Below are positions 11,001 to 21,776 of a DNA stretch of 64,000 nt, piece by piece; position 1 is the stretch's first letter; every line of letters begins with the position of its first letter. The translations under genes were made by a program, and so were the position numbers. The stretch covers positions 398,127 through 462,126 of the forward strand of contig NMRB01000174.1 in NCBI GenBank assembly GCA_002633025.1. Reading direction: 5' to 3'. A model generated the notes under the pieces. The model was not told the origin of the DNA, made no database searches, and saw nothing but the letters and a program-made list of their open reading frames with translations. The DNA is from Notospermus geniculatus (lineage: Eukaryota; Nemertea; Pilidiophora; Heteronemertea; Lineidae).

Positions 11001-11930
11001 GTCTGTTACAAACAACTACCGTAAATAACTCTTACCTTGCAAAATGCCAATACCTTACGAATCTCTCCATGATCCCAAGGATGAGGCAGACTCACAAGTT
11101 CTTGAAAAGGTTTCATAAATTTTGTCTGGAAGATAGAATTACCGTATATGCTTGATATCAGTGATAGAAATTGTACATTATCATTTTAGTGATCTTCAAC
11201 CCTGTGATAATCACAGGGTTGAAGATGACTAAAATGATAATGTACAATTTCTATTGTAGAAATCTTAATCTAGAGAAGACAAGTACATGTACTCACATTA
11301 CAGTGTTTCTGCCAGACAGAGGGGGAACGGGGATATCCCCCCTTAAAAAGTCCAAATTTGTGTTTCTGAATGAGAATTCTATCAAATTTTCCCTTTATCC
11401 ACCCCTCAAAAAAATCCATCGCAGAAACACTGACCTCACCATAATAAACCAGAATTTCAGCCCACGATGTCATGAAGTACGTACTCCAGTGCATTATATG
11501 ATGCCATAATGACACAAATTTTCCGAAGTAAGGGCTTTTACTTTGCTCCTCTTCATCCACTGATACAAAGTTTGTGTGTCTGTGAGTGGACAAAGAGGAG
11601 TGAGGTAAAAACCCCTGCTGCGAGAGAAGGGTTAAAATCAAATATACCGTAAACAAAGACACGTTTATCAAATTACATGTAATCAGAATAGCAACAATGA
11701 ACATGATGAACAATACCTTCTTCTTTGTTGTGAAATCAAGGGTCATCTTTGCAAAAATCTTTCCATTCATGTTATTAAGCATAGCTGGTTGAGCATACTC
11801 CTTATGCATTTCAATGGCTTGAGGAGCTGTTCGTTTAGGTTTAGCATAATGGGCCCGTATCCACACATCATCAACAACCTCTCTTGTATTCTGATATGTC
11901 GATTTCTTTATAGATTTGAGATCAACAGCC
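8092..11930 (-). CDS. MRPL1: Mitochondrial ribosomal protein L1 (uL1m), 5' end missing
   Basis: Seven minus-strand exons join in phase: 11717-11930, 11036-11125, 10620-10691, 10339-10459, 8943-9058, 8660-8741 and 8092-8261 (stop at 8092-8094), coding 287 visible residues. Each has a clean acceptor and donor (for example GTAAGA, GTGAGT, GTAAGT). Segments match human MRPL1 in order: KMTLDFTTKKK, FQELVSLPHPW, AAAEKMGAVYAGGLELIKR, KIRSMIKELFPHKKN, VTEMIQHFKNGHRYQV, NEQLEENLKAFIDALCAHR and PFIKEAYFLCPPSTENFLVD. The C-terminal tail is acidic. Family knowledge: uL1m is part of the mitochondrial large subunit and binds rRNA at the mobile L1 stalk near the tRNA exit site. The first visible exon starts inside a codon, so the exon(s) with the start and import signal lie upstream, beyond a single N at 11953. 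Introns are full of MITEs and hairpins. Confidence 0.93.
8345..8540. repeat. Diverged dispersed repeat in the last MRPL1 intron
   Basis: Partner of the 3240-3480 repeat in the same orientation, sharing GATGCCTTGA and CCAATAATGCTTCAGCCCT-like blocks. Confidence 0.4.
9204..9319. mobile_element. Palindromic MITE in an MRPL1 intron
   Basis: The arms are almost perfect inverted copies: GGCCCGTATTTTAGAATGCT at left and the same reversed at right, each followed by CCTCAA and AGGAGTTCCTCAAG, meeting at a TTCTCAACAAGAGAA centre. Confidence 0.85.
9449..9689. mobile_element. Palindromic MITE interrupted by a second one
   Basis: Outer arms (GGCCTGTATTTTAGAATGCT and, reversed, GGCCCATATTTTAGAATGCT) belong to the same subfamily as 9204-9319. 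Its centre is split by the related element at 9501-9618. Confidence 0.8.
9501..9618. mobile_element. Palindromic MITE nested inside 9449-9689
   Basis: Starts GGCCTTATTCTAGAATGTTC and ends with the reverse of GGCCCGTATTCTAGAACGTT. The arms continue CCTTAAC.TTAAGGTC.ACCTTAA. It is a sister subfamily of its host element. Confidence 0.8.
9910..10283. mobile_element. Palindromic MITE split by a TIR element
   Basis: Outer ends GGCCGTATTCTAGAAGCTTC and, reversed, GGCCCGTATTCTAGAAACC flank arms with CCTTAACT.TAAGG. The centre is occupied by the 9978-10236 element. Confidence 0.75.
9978..10236. mobile_element. TIR element with 26-bp perfect ends and a TAACTCGC-rich core
   Basis: The first 26 bases (TACAGTACAGGTCACAATTG...) are the exact reverse complement of the last 26. 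TA bounds each side, consistent with a Tc1/mariner-type target duplication. The core is a run of GTAACTCGC/GTAAGTTACGCG variants. A degraded relative lies near 27737-27912. Confidence 0.75.
10743..10795. repeat. Near-perfect hairpin in an MRPL1 intron
   Basis: The arms TCACTGAGCTTTGGTGTAGC and the reversed right arm differ at one base, meeting at AGTCTTGAAGACT. No wider element was found around it. Confidence 0.8.
11164..11254. repeat. 91-bp near-perfect hairpin in an MRPL1 intron
   Basis: Arms of about 42 bp pair from ATAGAAATTGTACATTATCA at the left to its reverse complement at the right, with a small bulge around GATC/GATGAC and a tight ATAA loop. It could be a miRNA-like or siRNA precursor if transcribed with the host intron, or a recent MITE. 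Confidence 0.8.
11301..11432. mobile_element. Short MITE with CAGTGTTTCTGC ends
   Basis: Left end CAGTGTTTCTGCCAG and, reversed, right end CAGTGTTTCTGCGATGG. Related sequences occur at 14690-14835 and 29740-29880. Confidence 0.6.
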
Positions 11931-11956
11931 CTGCAAATGAAGTGAAATTTATNTGA

Positions 11957-12121
<165 letters not shown>

Positions 12122-12161
12122 TTTATGATGGTTTATAACTGTACAGCAAAAAAAAGTGTAA

Positions 12162-12167
12162 AATAAA
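12162..12167 (+). terminator. Poly(A) signal of RPS14
   Basis: AATAAA about 41 bases after the RPS14 stop codon, in an A-rich stretch. The short 3' UTR is typical of ribosomal protein genes. Confidence 0.75.
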
Positions 12168-13116
12168 GAAAAAAAAGAAGATGAGCTTATTCATTAAATT
12201 CATTCCACGTTTCTGTCAAGTCCAGGCCAAGTATTTCTCCATTGGGCTGCTCAGGATGTCAAATGTATTTCCTACTGTAGGTGCTTAATATTTGCTGAAG
12301 GACAAAGTCAAAAGACAAGAATCCTGTACTTCATACATAGGAGAGGTGGCAGCACTGTATCCACATCTGAGTTTAAATACTGGTACCATTGGTTCTCATG
12401 CCGTGAGTTGCCAGAGGAGGGTAGTGAAAATATGTGTTGAATCTCTTTGGGACATATAAAGAAAAGGAATGTCTGAAGGTCAAAACTACCCCTGAAGAGT
12501 TTAGATCACTGAAGCAGAAGAAGACAAATAGTTGAATTCTCAATGACCTCATCTTGAATACCTGCACATGCTGACATGAATCGTCCTTCCCAAGCCCTGC
12601 ATCTTGGCTACCTGCCCATGTTGAATAAGTGACAAGAATGTCTTTAGGTGCCAACTGCTACAAGTTTGATGCCTTCTACATGTTCTACACATGTAGTTGT
12701 ACCAGTACCTGGATTTAAGCAACCACGCAAGCTACGAATCCCCATCCACGGAGATGACCTCAAATCTTTTGGGACGGAAATACGTCTGTATGAAATCAAC
12801 CTCTCTTTAGTACACTCTGAAGGAGTGTAGCCCTTGAGTCCCCTAAAAAGACAGAAGTTATCCTCAATTGAACCTGTAGTTATCTTGTTATCTGAACAAA
12901 TTAACTAAAAAAATACGAACCACTCATATTATGGACTGCCAATACAGGAGAAAATAAGCAAACAACAGAAATATATTGTGTTGAACATGGAAAAACACTG
13001 GGAAATCATGATCCATTACAATGGTTAAACATTATTAGCTGTTCATGTCATTATTACATTGCATCAGCTATCTGGGCACTCGGGTAAAAAAGGTATGAGG
13101 TGAAATAAGGGTCAGG

Positions 13117-13250
13117 TCATGACTGCAGTGGTTTATCAACTGAGTTGGGTATAGATATTTGGATGGAATGTTGACAAAAACATTGCGAGTTCAAGGGAAT
13201 TGAACATGCTCCTTTGTAGAACTCAGAAAATGCCTCGTCCATCTTGACAT
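13117..13250 (-). CDS. Weak candidate terminal exon, unrecognised
   Basis: After a pyrimidine-rich acceptor (TTTCCACTCCTGCAG) a phase-1 frame reads DVKMDEAFSEFYKGACSIP and runs 44 codons to TGA at 13117-13119. The first part looks coding by composition. No upstream exon or homologue is recognised, so it may be chance. Confidence 0.18.
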
Positions 13251-13436
13251 CTGCAGGAGTGGAAAAAGAACATGATTTAAGTACAATGCATGATTTCTTT
13301 ATTACAATAATTACACAACATTAATTATTAGTACACTACAGACATTAAAATATAGGCTACAGCCTTGGTGAGATAGTAGCAATTCACACTTCTTGCAATG
13401 TCTTAACATTTACTGGTCCGCCTGTTTTTACACTAA

Positions 13437-13564
13437 GGGCCGTATGCACGGGTCGGACTTCAGCCACACTTTCATTAAAGTCCGACTTTTCTCAACGCTT
13501 CAAGCAAAGAGAAAGTCTAACTTAAACTATACTTTAGGCTAAGTTCAACCTGTGCATACGGCCC
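13437..13564. mobile_element. Palindromic MITE (GGGCCGTATGCACGGGT ends)
   Basis: Left GGGCCGTATGCACGGGT and, reversed, right GGGCCGTATGCACAGGT differ at one base. The inner arms carry AAGTC.GACTT and TTAGACTTTC-like complementary blocks. A relative with GGGCCATATGCATAAA ends lies at 20920-21141. Confidence 0.75.
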
Positions 13565-15474
13565 TAACTTTTGACTGTGCAGTATAAAGTAGGACTTTGT
13601 GCGTTCATCGGGCAGACCTGAAAGTAGGACAGACACTAGTATCTGTCCCACTTTCGTTGAGCACAACACGCTGAGGCACACTGACAGTCATACTGCACCA
13701 GTTCTGTTCAAATTTAGCCAATCAGGCACTTCTCCTCACAGAAAATTCCGAGAAAAGTGCCCATTCTCAGAAAACACTTAAAATTATCACATCTAAGGAA
13801 ATATGTTCCAAGTGTGAGATCAAAATTCCTAATTATTCCCTCAAGAATTAGACCTAGCGACAGCACATTAAAGTTTCAAAATAAATACTACAAGCTGGAA
13901 ACATGAGACAAGTGCAAAATCAATATGTGTTCAATTTAGGTGAAAATGCTGAACTGTATCGCACTCTCCATTCTTGGAGAGTGGAAAGATGATCTCACAT
14001 TAAAACATTTGGTGTCAGTTTGTACCAAGAACTACCAACCATTGACCTTTGGTCAGACAACACTGACCTCGAAATTGAATGTATGTACCAACAATGTACA
14101 TGTACACACAAATTCAGTTGTACATTTACAAGTACCAGGATGCACACAATTATGTTCTAAGACCTGTCATTGAGGTCAGGACATTTGGAGTGAGTCCTGA
14201 TTTACTGCTGTGTCCATGAAGTCACTCCAAACTATTCAGACTTTCCATAGCCAAAAACCATTTTAACAAAACCACAGAATATGACAAGGTTCAAAACTGA
14301 CAACATAATTTTCTTAGCAAAAATACTGTATCAAGAAATCTCAAGAGAAAAACTGACTCGAAAGATCAGTCAGGAAGTTTGTACGGTGGATGGAAAGAAA
14401 ATGGCTGGCATGGTGTCCAAGCTGGATGGAATCATGCTGCCTCTTGATGGAAGACAGCAAGAATAGCTGCAGACCTATGAGATCCAACTGAAGGATTTTG
14501 ACAACAGACTATGCTAGCCTACCTCTACAGACAGGCCTACGTAAACAGTCAAAACACCACGAAAAGATGCACCCTTATCTGCTTCAAATACATACTTTAG
14601 TGGTCATGCATGGGCAAAAGCAATGGAGTATTAATGGCTAACAAGGCACCAATGATGCATTTATTGCAAATTGGTGGCACCACTGAGGCCAGGGTCTCTG
14701 CCAGAAATTTTTTTGAGGGTACTGATTTCGTCAAAATCAGCAAAAACCCCAAGAAATTAAAGAAAATGGCCCTTTTCTGTTCTTTTGAGGGTACTAGCAT
14801 ACCCTTAGTACCCTCTGGCGGAAACACTGGAGGCAGATCACTTTCACGAACAATTCTGTTCCTTTCAATAACAATGGTTTTCAATAGATTTCTATGGCAG
14901 TGATACCTAATCTAATGGTGGTTAAAAGTTCCTCATCAAACGTTGCACCGGAGAGATTTCAATCTGATCAAGAGGTTATTCCCAATAATCATGCATTCTG
15001 AATAAATTCTAGAGCCATTTGACGTGATGTATGATTGCAATGAAAGAATAAAACTCAGTTCAACAGGTATGCATAGAAATCTTTGGATTTGTACATGATA
15101 TACTGGAATTTTCAGGCCATGTACATCATTCTTTGTTCACAAGCACAATTCATGAAATACTCAGACGCGATGCTGACGGCAAGGTGAGCATAGAATTCAT
15201 AACATGGCCTTATCACATGAAAGTGGCATATTTATAGGATATCTTGCATGAGGGTCTGCTAAACATGACTAAAATGAATTGATTTTTAACTTCAACTGCA
15301 ATGTGACCCTGTGACTTGTCAGACACAATATTTCTGTTGGTAATTATCTTATCCATAAAATGATGTCTGGCCAATGCTACCCAGCAAAGATCAACTGGCA
15401 GACACCATTCAAAAAAGATAAAAAAAAGATATCCAACATATTGGCAAGTTTCCCTGTATGTCTCCGATACATGA

Positions 15475-15654
15475 CTACTGCTGCATATACCTCTTTGGAG
15501 TGAAGTACAAATCCTTTGTCAACATGCTAACAATACACGGGATCTGTTTCTTTCTATTCATGTACTCTTTGGCAGCATTTGACTCAAACTCGTAAGCGAC
15601 TTTACGATTTACTCGCGTCATCATTGTCATCAGGTCTAGCTCTGTACCATATTC
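15475..15654 (-). CDS. Effector caspase (caspase-3/7-like), last exon, small-subunit C terminus
   Basis: After the acceptor CTACAG the frame reads 59 residues to TAG at 15475-15477. The core [16 protein letters not shown]...[19 protein letters not shown] aligns with the end of the p10 subunit of caspase-3 and -7 (human caspase-3: [14 protein letters not shown]...[17 protein letters not shown]). The protein continues six or seven residues past the usual LYF end (TPKRYMQQ). Family knowledge: caspase-3/7 are the executioner cysteine proteases of apoptosis; the catalytic His and Cys are encoded upstream and not seen here. A single N at 15661 lies only seven bases beyond the exon edge, so the rest of the gene is lost at a contig join, or is outside the window. 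Confidence 0.88.
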   Translation of the reverse strand, partial: EYGTELDLMTMMTRVNRKVAYEFESNAAKEYMNRKKQIPCIVSMLTKDLYFTPKRYMQQ

Positions 15655-15663
15655 CTGTAGNTA

Positions 15664-15745
15664 CAGTCAGACCTCGTTAGTCCGAACCTGTTTGTTCCTG
15701 GGTTCCAAGTTCGGATTAGCGAAGTTTCCGGATTACCGAATTCGA
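15664..15745. mobile_element. Possible single end of a pogo/Tc1-like element
   Basis: Sequence just after the N at 15661 reads CAGTCAGACCTCGTTAGTCC, then GGTTCCAAGTTCGGATTAGCG. This is the kind of terminus found on pogo/Tigger-type transposons. No second end is visible. Confidence 0.3.
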
Positions 15746-16827
15746 CATTGACCGGAGTGAAATTAGGTCACCATGACGACGGATGATCGACTCGGCGATC
15801 GCCAAGCTGATGGAAGGCCTAACCAAACTTACCGGTATAGCCAGATTAGAAATAAAGTTAACAAACAAAAGAAATAATAAAAATATTTTATTGTTACAAC
15901 CGATTAGTATCATAAATAATGCGCAGTTATGATAAAAATACACAACGGGACCCCGACACGAGACGAAATCTTTTGGGACAGTGCCAACGGCAAATGGCAA
16001 AGTAGTCAGGCAGTTCACATCACAGCATCATGCGTGAATTTTCAGACAGATGGCGCTCAATCGGCCTCATGATGTACCGACACCGTCGATCTAGGCCTAC
16101 TTCTTGAAGAAATGATGTAATAATAAGGGTTGCGCATGCGCGGGGGTCGGAGCTTTGAATCAGAGACTCGCTAAAAAAAGGAGCTTTTTTAAGAGAAAAT
16201 TGCAAGCTAAGGACCGGATTCTTCTTCAATTATGAGAACTAACGTTTGGAGATCCTGAACCACTGAGTATCACGGCGAATGCCCTTTACTGCTGTGCAAA
16301 CGGAGAGGAAAACTGGCATTTGAGGTAGCACACTTTTTACGGCAGCCATATTGGATCCACGAGTACGGAGTGCACTGTACATCAATGTACATACTATACA
16401 TACATGTGCTGTATCCCAATTTGTGTGCACAGCATGTGTTTTGTGTATATTAGGCACTGCGTGAACTTTGGCTTCCTGGCGTGAGTTCCTGTTTACTACC
16501 AAACCAAGGGATTTTCCGGTAAGGCAAACACTCTTCATTCTTTGCATGACGACCAAGCATGATGCCCTTGTGATGGGTTTAAGATTGTAATGTAAGCTTT
16601 GGCTTTGCTTTTGCATGCTGCTGAACATTCACGTACCTTGCCTAGGCTATACACTTGCTGCTTATGCATGCTACATGTACAACCTCACCCTGCGTGCAGT
16701 TAGCTGTAAACAATAGACGACGATAGGATACTGCTGCTAGCCTGCACACGTACAGCTTTGCTCACTCGGCACCAACTTAACCTACACACACAGCACAGGG
16801 GTGTTTGCTGAGATATCTTAACCCAAC

Positions 16828-18294
16828 ATGTCCGAACATACAGAAGCCCCCGCTCTAATCGATGTCGAGGATGAAACCCAGAGTGAATGTGATAACACTG
16901 TCGTTGAAATGGAAGACATCACAACGGATAGCACCAATCCAGACATCACCAAATATGAATGTAAACTGGAGCCATTAGTAGCCAACTCGGACACACCAGA
17001 TCCGTCTATCAAAATGCATTTTAGAAAAACGCCCAAACTACGTACAGGTCCCATGGCCAATGACGACGGCGACATCAACGATGCGGGCCAGAATATATCA
17101 TTACAAACAGAGAGATCACCCTCGGATAACCAGAGGCCAAAAAGACGTAAAACAATGGACCAGCAGAGCTCTTCGGGTTCTCTTAGCCGGGAGTATTCCT
17201 TCTCGGATTCTGACCTCCTGCACTGCTCAACACCGATACACCAACACAACGCTGCTACTAGAACTGACGTTCGCAGGACAAGAATACTACCTTGCCTCGA
17301 TTGCAAAGCAAGAACAGCGGTCGACCCCGGATCCACAACTATATGCAATTTCTGTTTGAAACCAGTTTGTGATGCCTGCAGTAGGATACCTAGAGATGTG
17401 ATGTCAGCCCTAGACCCATCTTACCTAGAACATTACATATATACCTGTGGAACGTGCAAAGGGATAATCGATAAAGTACAGCCAGTCCAGATGAAAATGG
17501 TGGAAGCACAAGATCAAAAGCTGGATTCACTCACCTCGGCTATGGAAAAACTAACTCTCCAAATGGGTACCTTGGCCCAATTCCTGGGCAAGGTAGATGC
17601 CAATTTCAATTCCCTCCTTGAAAGTTTGAACACTAAGGCCGATAAGGGTACAGTAGAAACACTAAGCAAGAAAGTCCAGGCCATCAGTGAGAGTTGTGTT
17701 AAGAAGACAGACCTGCAAACCGAGGTTAATCGCTTGAAGGAAGACATCGTCATGGAAGTGGTTGAGAAGTATGCACCCAAGGGGACAACTATAGATGACA
17801 AGATTAGGGAACTACGGGCTGAACTGGACGATGAGGAGCAGAGGAAGACCAACCTTATGGTGTACAAAGTCAAAGAATCGGAGGCTAAGCATGCTAAAAC
17901 CCGCATCGAAGAGGACATGGATGAATTGTTCTTGATTTTTAACAAACCACTAGGCATAAAACACCCACCTCTACCAAGAAAGCTCCTGAGAGTAGGAAAC
18001 CAAACACCTGGTCACCCCCGTCCCCTGAAGGTGATCTTCTACACTGAGGCGGAAAAAAATGAAGTCTTCTACAAATACCTACAGGTGCGCCAGGATACCC
18101 CTGACCAAGTGAAGGACTTAGCTATTAGCTTAGATCGAACTAAGAAACAGACAGAAGAGTACAAACACCTGAAACAAGAACTGGAGACTCGCAGGGCTGC
18201 TGGCGAGACTAATATAAGAATCAAAGGGAGACAGATCGTGAAGGAGAGACAGCCCTTTCGGGACAGCGGTCCCGGTAGGGACCGAAAACAATAG
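16828..18294 (+). CDS. ORF1 protein of a CR1-like LINE
   Basis: 488 residues, intact from ATG at 16828 to TAG. Order: acidic low-complexity N terminus (1-110); Ser-rich linker; a cysteine-rich zinc finger of PHD type at about 152-212 (CLDCKAR, CNFCLKPVCDAC, CGTCK); a coiled coil at about 220-345 (heptads in LDSLTSAMEKLTLQMGTLAQ and beyond); an RRM-like block with TNLMVYKV at about 347; and a very basic C-terminal region. This is the arrangement of CR1/L2-clade ORF1 nucleic-acid chaperones. ORF2 follows on the same strand. A different origin is unlikely, since the endonuclease start of ORF2 appears 47 bases after the stop. Confidence 0.85.
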   Translation: MSEHTEAPALIDVEDETQSECDNTVVEMEDITTDSTNPDITKYECKLEPLVANSDTPDPSIKMHFRKTPKLRTGPMANDDGDINDAGQNISLQTERSPSDNQRPKRRKTMDQQSSSGSLSREYSFSDSDLLHCSTPIHQHNAATRTDVRRTRILPCLDCKARTAVDPGSTTICNFCLKPVCDACSRIPRDVMSALDPSYLEHYIYTCGTCKGIIDKVQPVQMKMVEAQDQKLDSLTSAMEKLTLQMGTLAQFLGKVDANFNSLLESLNTKADKGTVETLSKKVQAISESCVKKTDLQTEVNRLKEDIVMEVVEKYAPKGTTIDDKIRELRAELDDEEQRKTNLMVYKVKESEAKHAKTRIEEDMDELFLIFNKPLGIKHPPLPRKLLRVGNQTPGHPRPLKVIFYTEAEKNEVFYKYLQVRQDTPDQVKDLAISLDRTKKQTEEYKHLKQELETRRAAGETNIRIKGRQIVKERQPFRDSGPGRDRKQ

Positions 18295-18340
18295 TGACAA
18301 CAACATCAATTGTAGAGTGCCCAGGACCGTTAGGGACACA

Positions 18341-18391
18341 AGATGGGACACTATTAAAATATTGTACACAAACTGTGATGTGCTCACCGAC
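18341..18391 (+). pseudogene. Start of CR1-like ORF2 endonuclease, cut at an N
   Basis: The frame reads RWDTIKILYTNCDVLTD, matching the KILYTNADSL-type N terminus of CR1/Jockey apurinic endonucleases. It breaks at the single N at 18393. The central endonuclease region is absent before homology resumes near 18840. Confidence 0.7.
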
Positions 18392-18570
18392 TNTAAAACT
18401 GTCCCGTTACACGAGTATTGGCTATAAGAAACCACGATAGCAAATTATTGTCACTCGGACTGGCACTCTAGGACTACCATCCCTTCCACACTGGCAATTC
18501 AGATCACTTTACACGCCATCTATTGCCTGTGAAAAGAAATAAATATGACCTAATACACATGCGTAGTGCG

Positions 18571-18621
18571 GGGCCTGAGACGTGATCACGTCTCAGGCCC
18601 ATGGGGCCTGAGACGTGATCA
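18571..18621. repeat. 30-bp perfect palindrome plus a half copy
   Basis: 18571-18600 is its own reverse complement (GGGCCTGAGACGTGATCACG...). After AT, the left half is repeated to 18621. It sits in the stretch that replaces the missing endonuclease coding sequence. Confidence 0.85.
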
Positions 18622-18845
18622 TCATTCTTGAACTCTTATGATTGGAGAAGAGCAGCCGTGACTTGCACGAAACCGCAATTATCTCGGTTTATTTAGAAGT
18701 TTGGGGGCAAGGATGTCTTCTATTGGTGCCGGTGTAAGCAGAGATACTACGTTCATTTGTTACTTCTGTAATCAAGTCTGTTATTCAGTTAAACTGTGAA
18801 AAATAGCCCCTGGTTTCCTGTCCGAAAATAGATACCTTAAACCAA

Positions 18846-20813
18846 TTGATTGAGAATGTATCAGTGCAATCTGGACAATTCATATTAGTAGGAGACTTTA
18901 ACTACCCGACAATAGATTGGCAAAACCCGACCCCAAACGGTAGAAAGAGGCTCGATAGAGCATTCTCTAACATGGTTCACGATAATCTGTTACTCCAGCA
19001 TGTCAAAGAACCCACCCGCTTCCGCCATGGGCAAACACCCACTACCGTTGATTTAATCATTAGCCCAGATGATGAACTAGTGAGAGAAGTGACACACCTC
19101 CCTCCACTGGGTAAAAGTGACCACACTGTACTTATTATCGATGTTGTTGCCAGGAAAAACAAAGCACCGGTGGACACGACCACCAAATTTCTGTTTAGCA
19201 GAGGGAACTATGTGGCAATGCGTCAGCAGATGCAGGGAGTAGACTGGCCAAGACTTCTGCAGGACAAGGATATGGAACATGCGTGGCAGGCCTTTCGTGA
19301 CACAGTCCAAGGGTTCATCAGAACTCATGTTCCAGAAAATCGTTCCTTAGGTAAGAGGAAACCCAAGAAGGCCCCATACTTGAACAGAGAAGCAATGGCT
19401 TTGGTTAGAGATAAGAGAGCTGCCTGGCGGGACTATAAAAGGACAGCCACAAACAGATCCCATGATCATTACAAACGGGTCAGTAATGACCTAAGGCTGG
19501 TGACTAGGCGTCAAAAAGCAGCATTCGAGTTAAAATTAGCCTCCGAGACGAAATGGAATCCTAAGGCCTTTTGGAGCTATGCTCGCAAATGTTCTTCGAG
19601 CAAACAAGACATCCCTACTTTAAGAGATCATCAAGGTGCCACACGGAGTAGCGACATTGATAAGGCTAACTTGCTAATCCAACAATTCCTGTCGGTGTTC
19701 ACGAATGAGCCTGTTGACAACATCCCAGTCCCCATACTGTACACTGGACCACCCATGCCTAGACTGAGTATCACCCTGCCCAAAGTTGAAAAGTTTTTAA
19801 AGAATATTGACCCAAACAAGGCTGCTGGACCAGATGGCTTGCACCCAAGAGTGCTCAAGGAGACAGCGCACGAGATCGCCCAGCCTTTGACAATATTGTA
19901 TGAAAAATCACTCGAGACTGCAGTAATCCCTAATGACTGGAGGACAGCAAATGTGGTCCCGATCTTCAAGAACAAAGGAGATAAGTCGGATGTTGCAAAC
20001 TATAGACCGATTAGTCTCACATCTGTACCATGCAAGATTCTGGAAAAATGTATCAGAGAAGAATTACTGATCCACCTGCAATCAACGGGCCAACTATCCG
20101 AACAACAACATGGATTCCTACCTGGAAAATCGAGCACTACTAACATGATAGAAACTATGGACTTTACCACAGCAAGCTTGGACAACAAATCACCAGTGGA
20201 CATCATATACGTCGATTTCTGCAAAGCTTTTGATAAAGTCCCACATAAAAGACTACTTGTCAAACTCGAGACTATGGGGATCAACTTGGATACTAGAAGA
20301 TGGATTGAAGCATTCCTCACCAATCGAACAATGAAGGTGATTGTAAACGGCCAGTCCTCCAAACTAGGATCAGTCGCCAGCGGGATTCCCCAGGGTAGCG
20401 TGCTGGGCCCCATTTTGTTTATCACCTATGTGAACGATTTACCAGGCAAGATTAACTCTCATACTAATATGTTGGCTGATGATTTGAAATTACTGTCTGG
20501 AGTCTGTAAACCGGAGGATGGCGAGCGTATTCAGATGGACATTGACAGTATCGCACGCTGGTGCGACACATGGATGTTACCGCCCAATGCCAGTAAATGC
20601 AAGGTGTTACACATTGGAGATAACAACCCCCAACAGCAGTACAATATCAAAATAGATGGGCGAGTTATCCCCCTGGCTAGCTCCGCAGTGGAAAGAGACC
20701 TGGGTGTGCATATGGACTCAAACCTGAGCTTTAACCAGCATGTCGAGGAGGTTACCTCCAAATGTAACAAAATCTTGTGGATGATTAAGCGTACAATCAC
20801 AANCAATAGCTAA
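18846..20813 (+). pseudogene. ORF2 of CR1-like LINE: partial endonuclease plus reverse transcriptase
   Basis: The frame opens within the endonuclease: FILVGDFNYPTIDW, then LLQHVKEPTRF and the catalytic GKSDHTVLIID. The reverse transcriptase follows with ANYRPISLTSVPCKILEK, QHGFLPGKSSTTN, the motif A region DIIYVDFCKAFDKVPHK, SGIPQGSVLGPILF (motif B) and LADDLKL in motif C, where Leu replaces the usual Tyr or Phe before ADD. It ends abruptly after NKILWMIKRTI at an N (20803), followed by a piece of the GGCCCGTATTCTAGAA repeat. The thumb and 3' UTR are missing. Family knowledge: this enzyme nicks the target and primes reverse transcription there. The copy is dead as assembled. Confidence 0.88.
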
Positions 20814-21776
20814 AGGTAAACCTTAGAGTTAAAGGAAGCTTCTAGAATACGACCCGTAGCCTACTTTACTTTGCTCAACAACATTTCAGTCTGCCAGCAA
20901 GAATTAGGCCTATGTACCAGGGGCCATATGCATAAAACTACTTAAGTATGAAAATCCCAAGGGATTCCCTCAAACCACCACTAAAGTGGAAATCTTAACT
21001 TAAGGGAGATGCAGAAAGCTACTTTGGAATAGTGAAAGCCTCAAAATCACCCTTAACTCTAAGTAACTGGATATTGCAATGTGTAGATGACTAGATGAAA
21101 GTAGATGAATTGGCTTATTCCACCTTTATGCATACGGGCCCTGAAGTTTATTCCCTATACCGGTATCGATATTTCCACAAGCCTAAAGGGCGGTTTACAC
21201 TAAAGGTTGCAAGTCAAAATGCAAGTTGCTGTAACCTGCAACATACCCGGGCCCGGGCGGATATCAATCACGCAAGCATAATACGGAAGGAGAAAGTGGA
21301 ATTCATCGCCAATAACATTTCTTCACAGAATGTAAAATCTCTGATTGTATGGTGTTTCAATATCAATATTCTTTCCAGAAAGCTTGTAGCTACCAGTTCC
21401 GAATCTACGTTTTTTTCAAATGAATATCTTGGTAATAAATATTCTAACTTCCATGTCAATGGACTAGTGACATTGGATGAGAAGGTGCAAATCAACGCGG
21501 TACATCCTGTAATCATGGTGAACACAAGCGAATTGGTGAACATCTGATGAGGTGAGTTTTACCTGATTGCTACATAATTACTTGCTAATTGATGAACATC
21601 TTATGAAAAGGAATCAACTTGTTGTCCCAGGCCTATATAAACTGGGCCATTTTGAGGGTCTAGTCAGAATCATTCCAGCTGTCATACAGTGCGCATAAAC
21701 TACGTCGAGAGGAAATACTTCAGGAAACCATCGCTTCAGGAGAAACGTCACAACTACGGTACATCTATTGCTAGAC
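20814..21776. other. Spacer between the LINE and the MULE element
   Basis: Opens with a fragment of the palindromic repeat (CTTCTAGAATACGACCC), then holds the TIR element at 20920-21141. The rest has no recognised feature; it may include the 5' flank of the MULE. Confidence 0.5.
20920..21141. mobile_element. MITE with GGGCCATATGCATAAA ends
   Basis: Left GGGGCCATATGCATAAAAC and, reversed, right GGGCCCGTATGCATAAAGG are inverted copies. Internal CTTAAGT motifs occur on both arms. It resembles 13437-13564 at its tips. Confidence 0.65.

Larger units (their letters stand above)
12168..15474. other. Intergenic stretch between RPS14 and the caspase exon
   Basis: It holds the MITE at 13437-13564, a CAGTGTTTC-family repeat near 14690-14835, and one weak exon candidate (13117-13250, minus). 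Other open frames are short and unremarkable. Confidence 0.5.
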
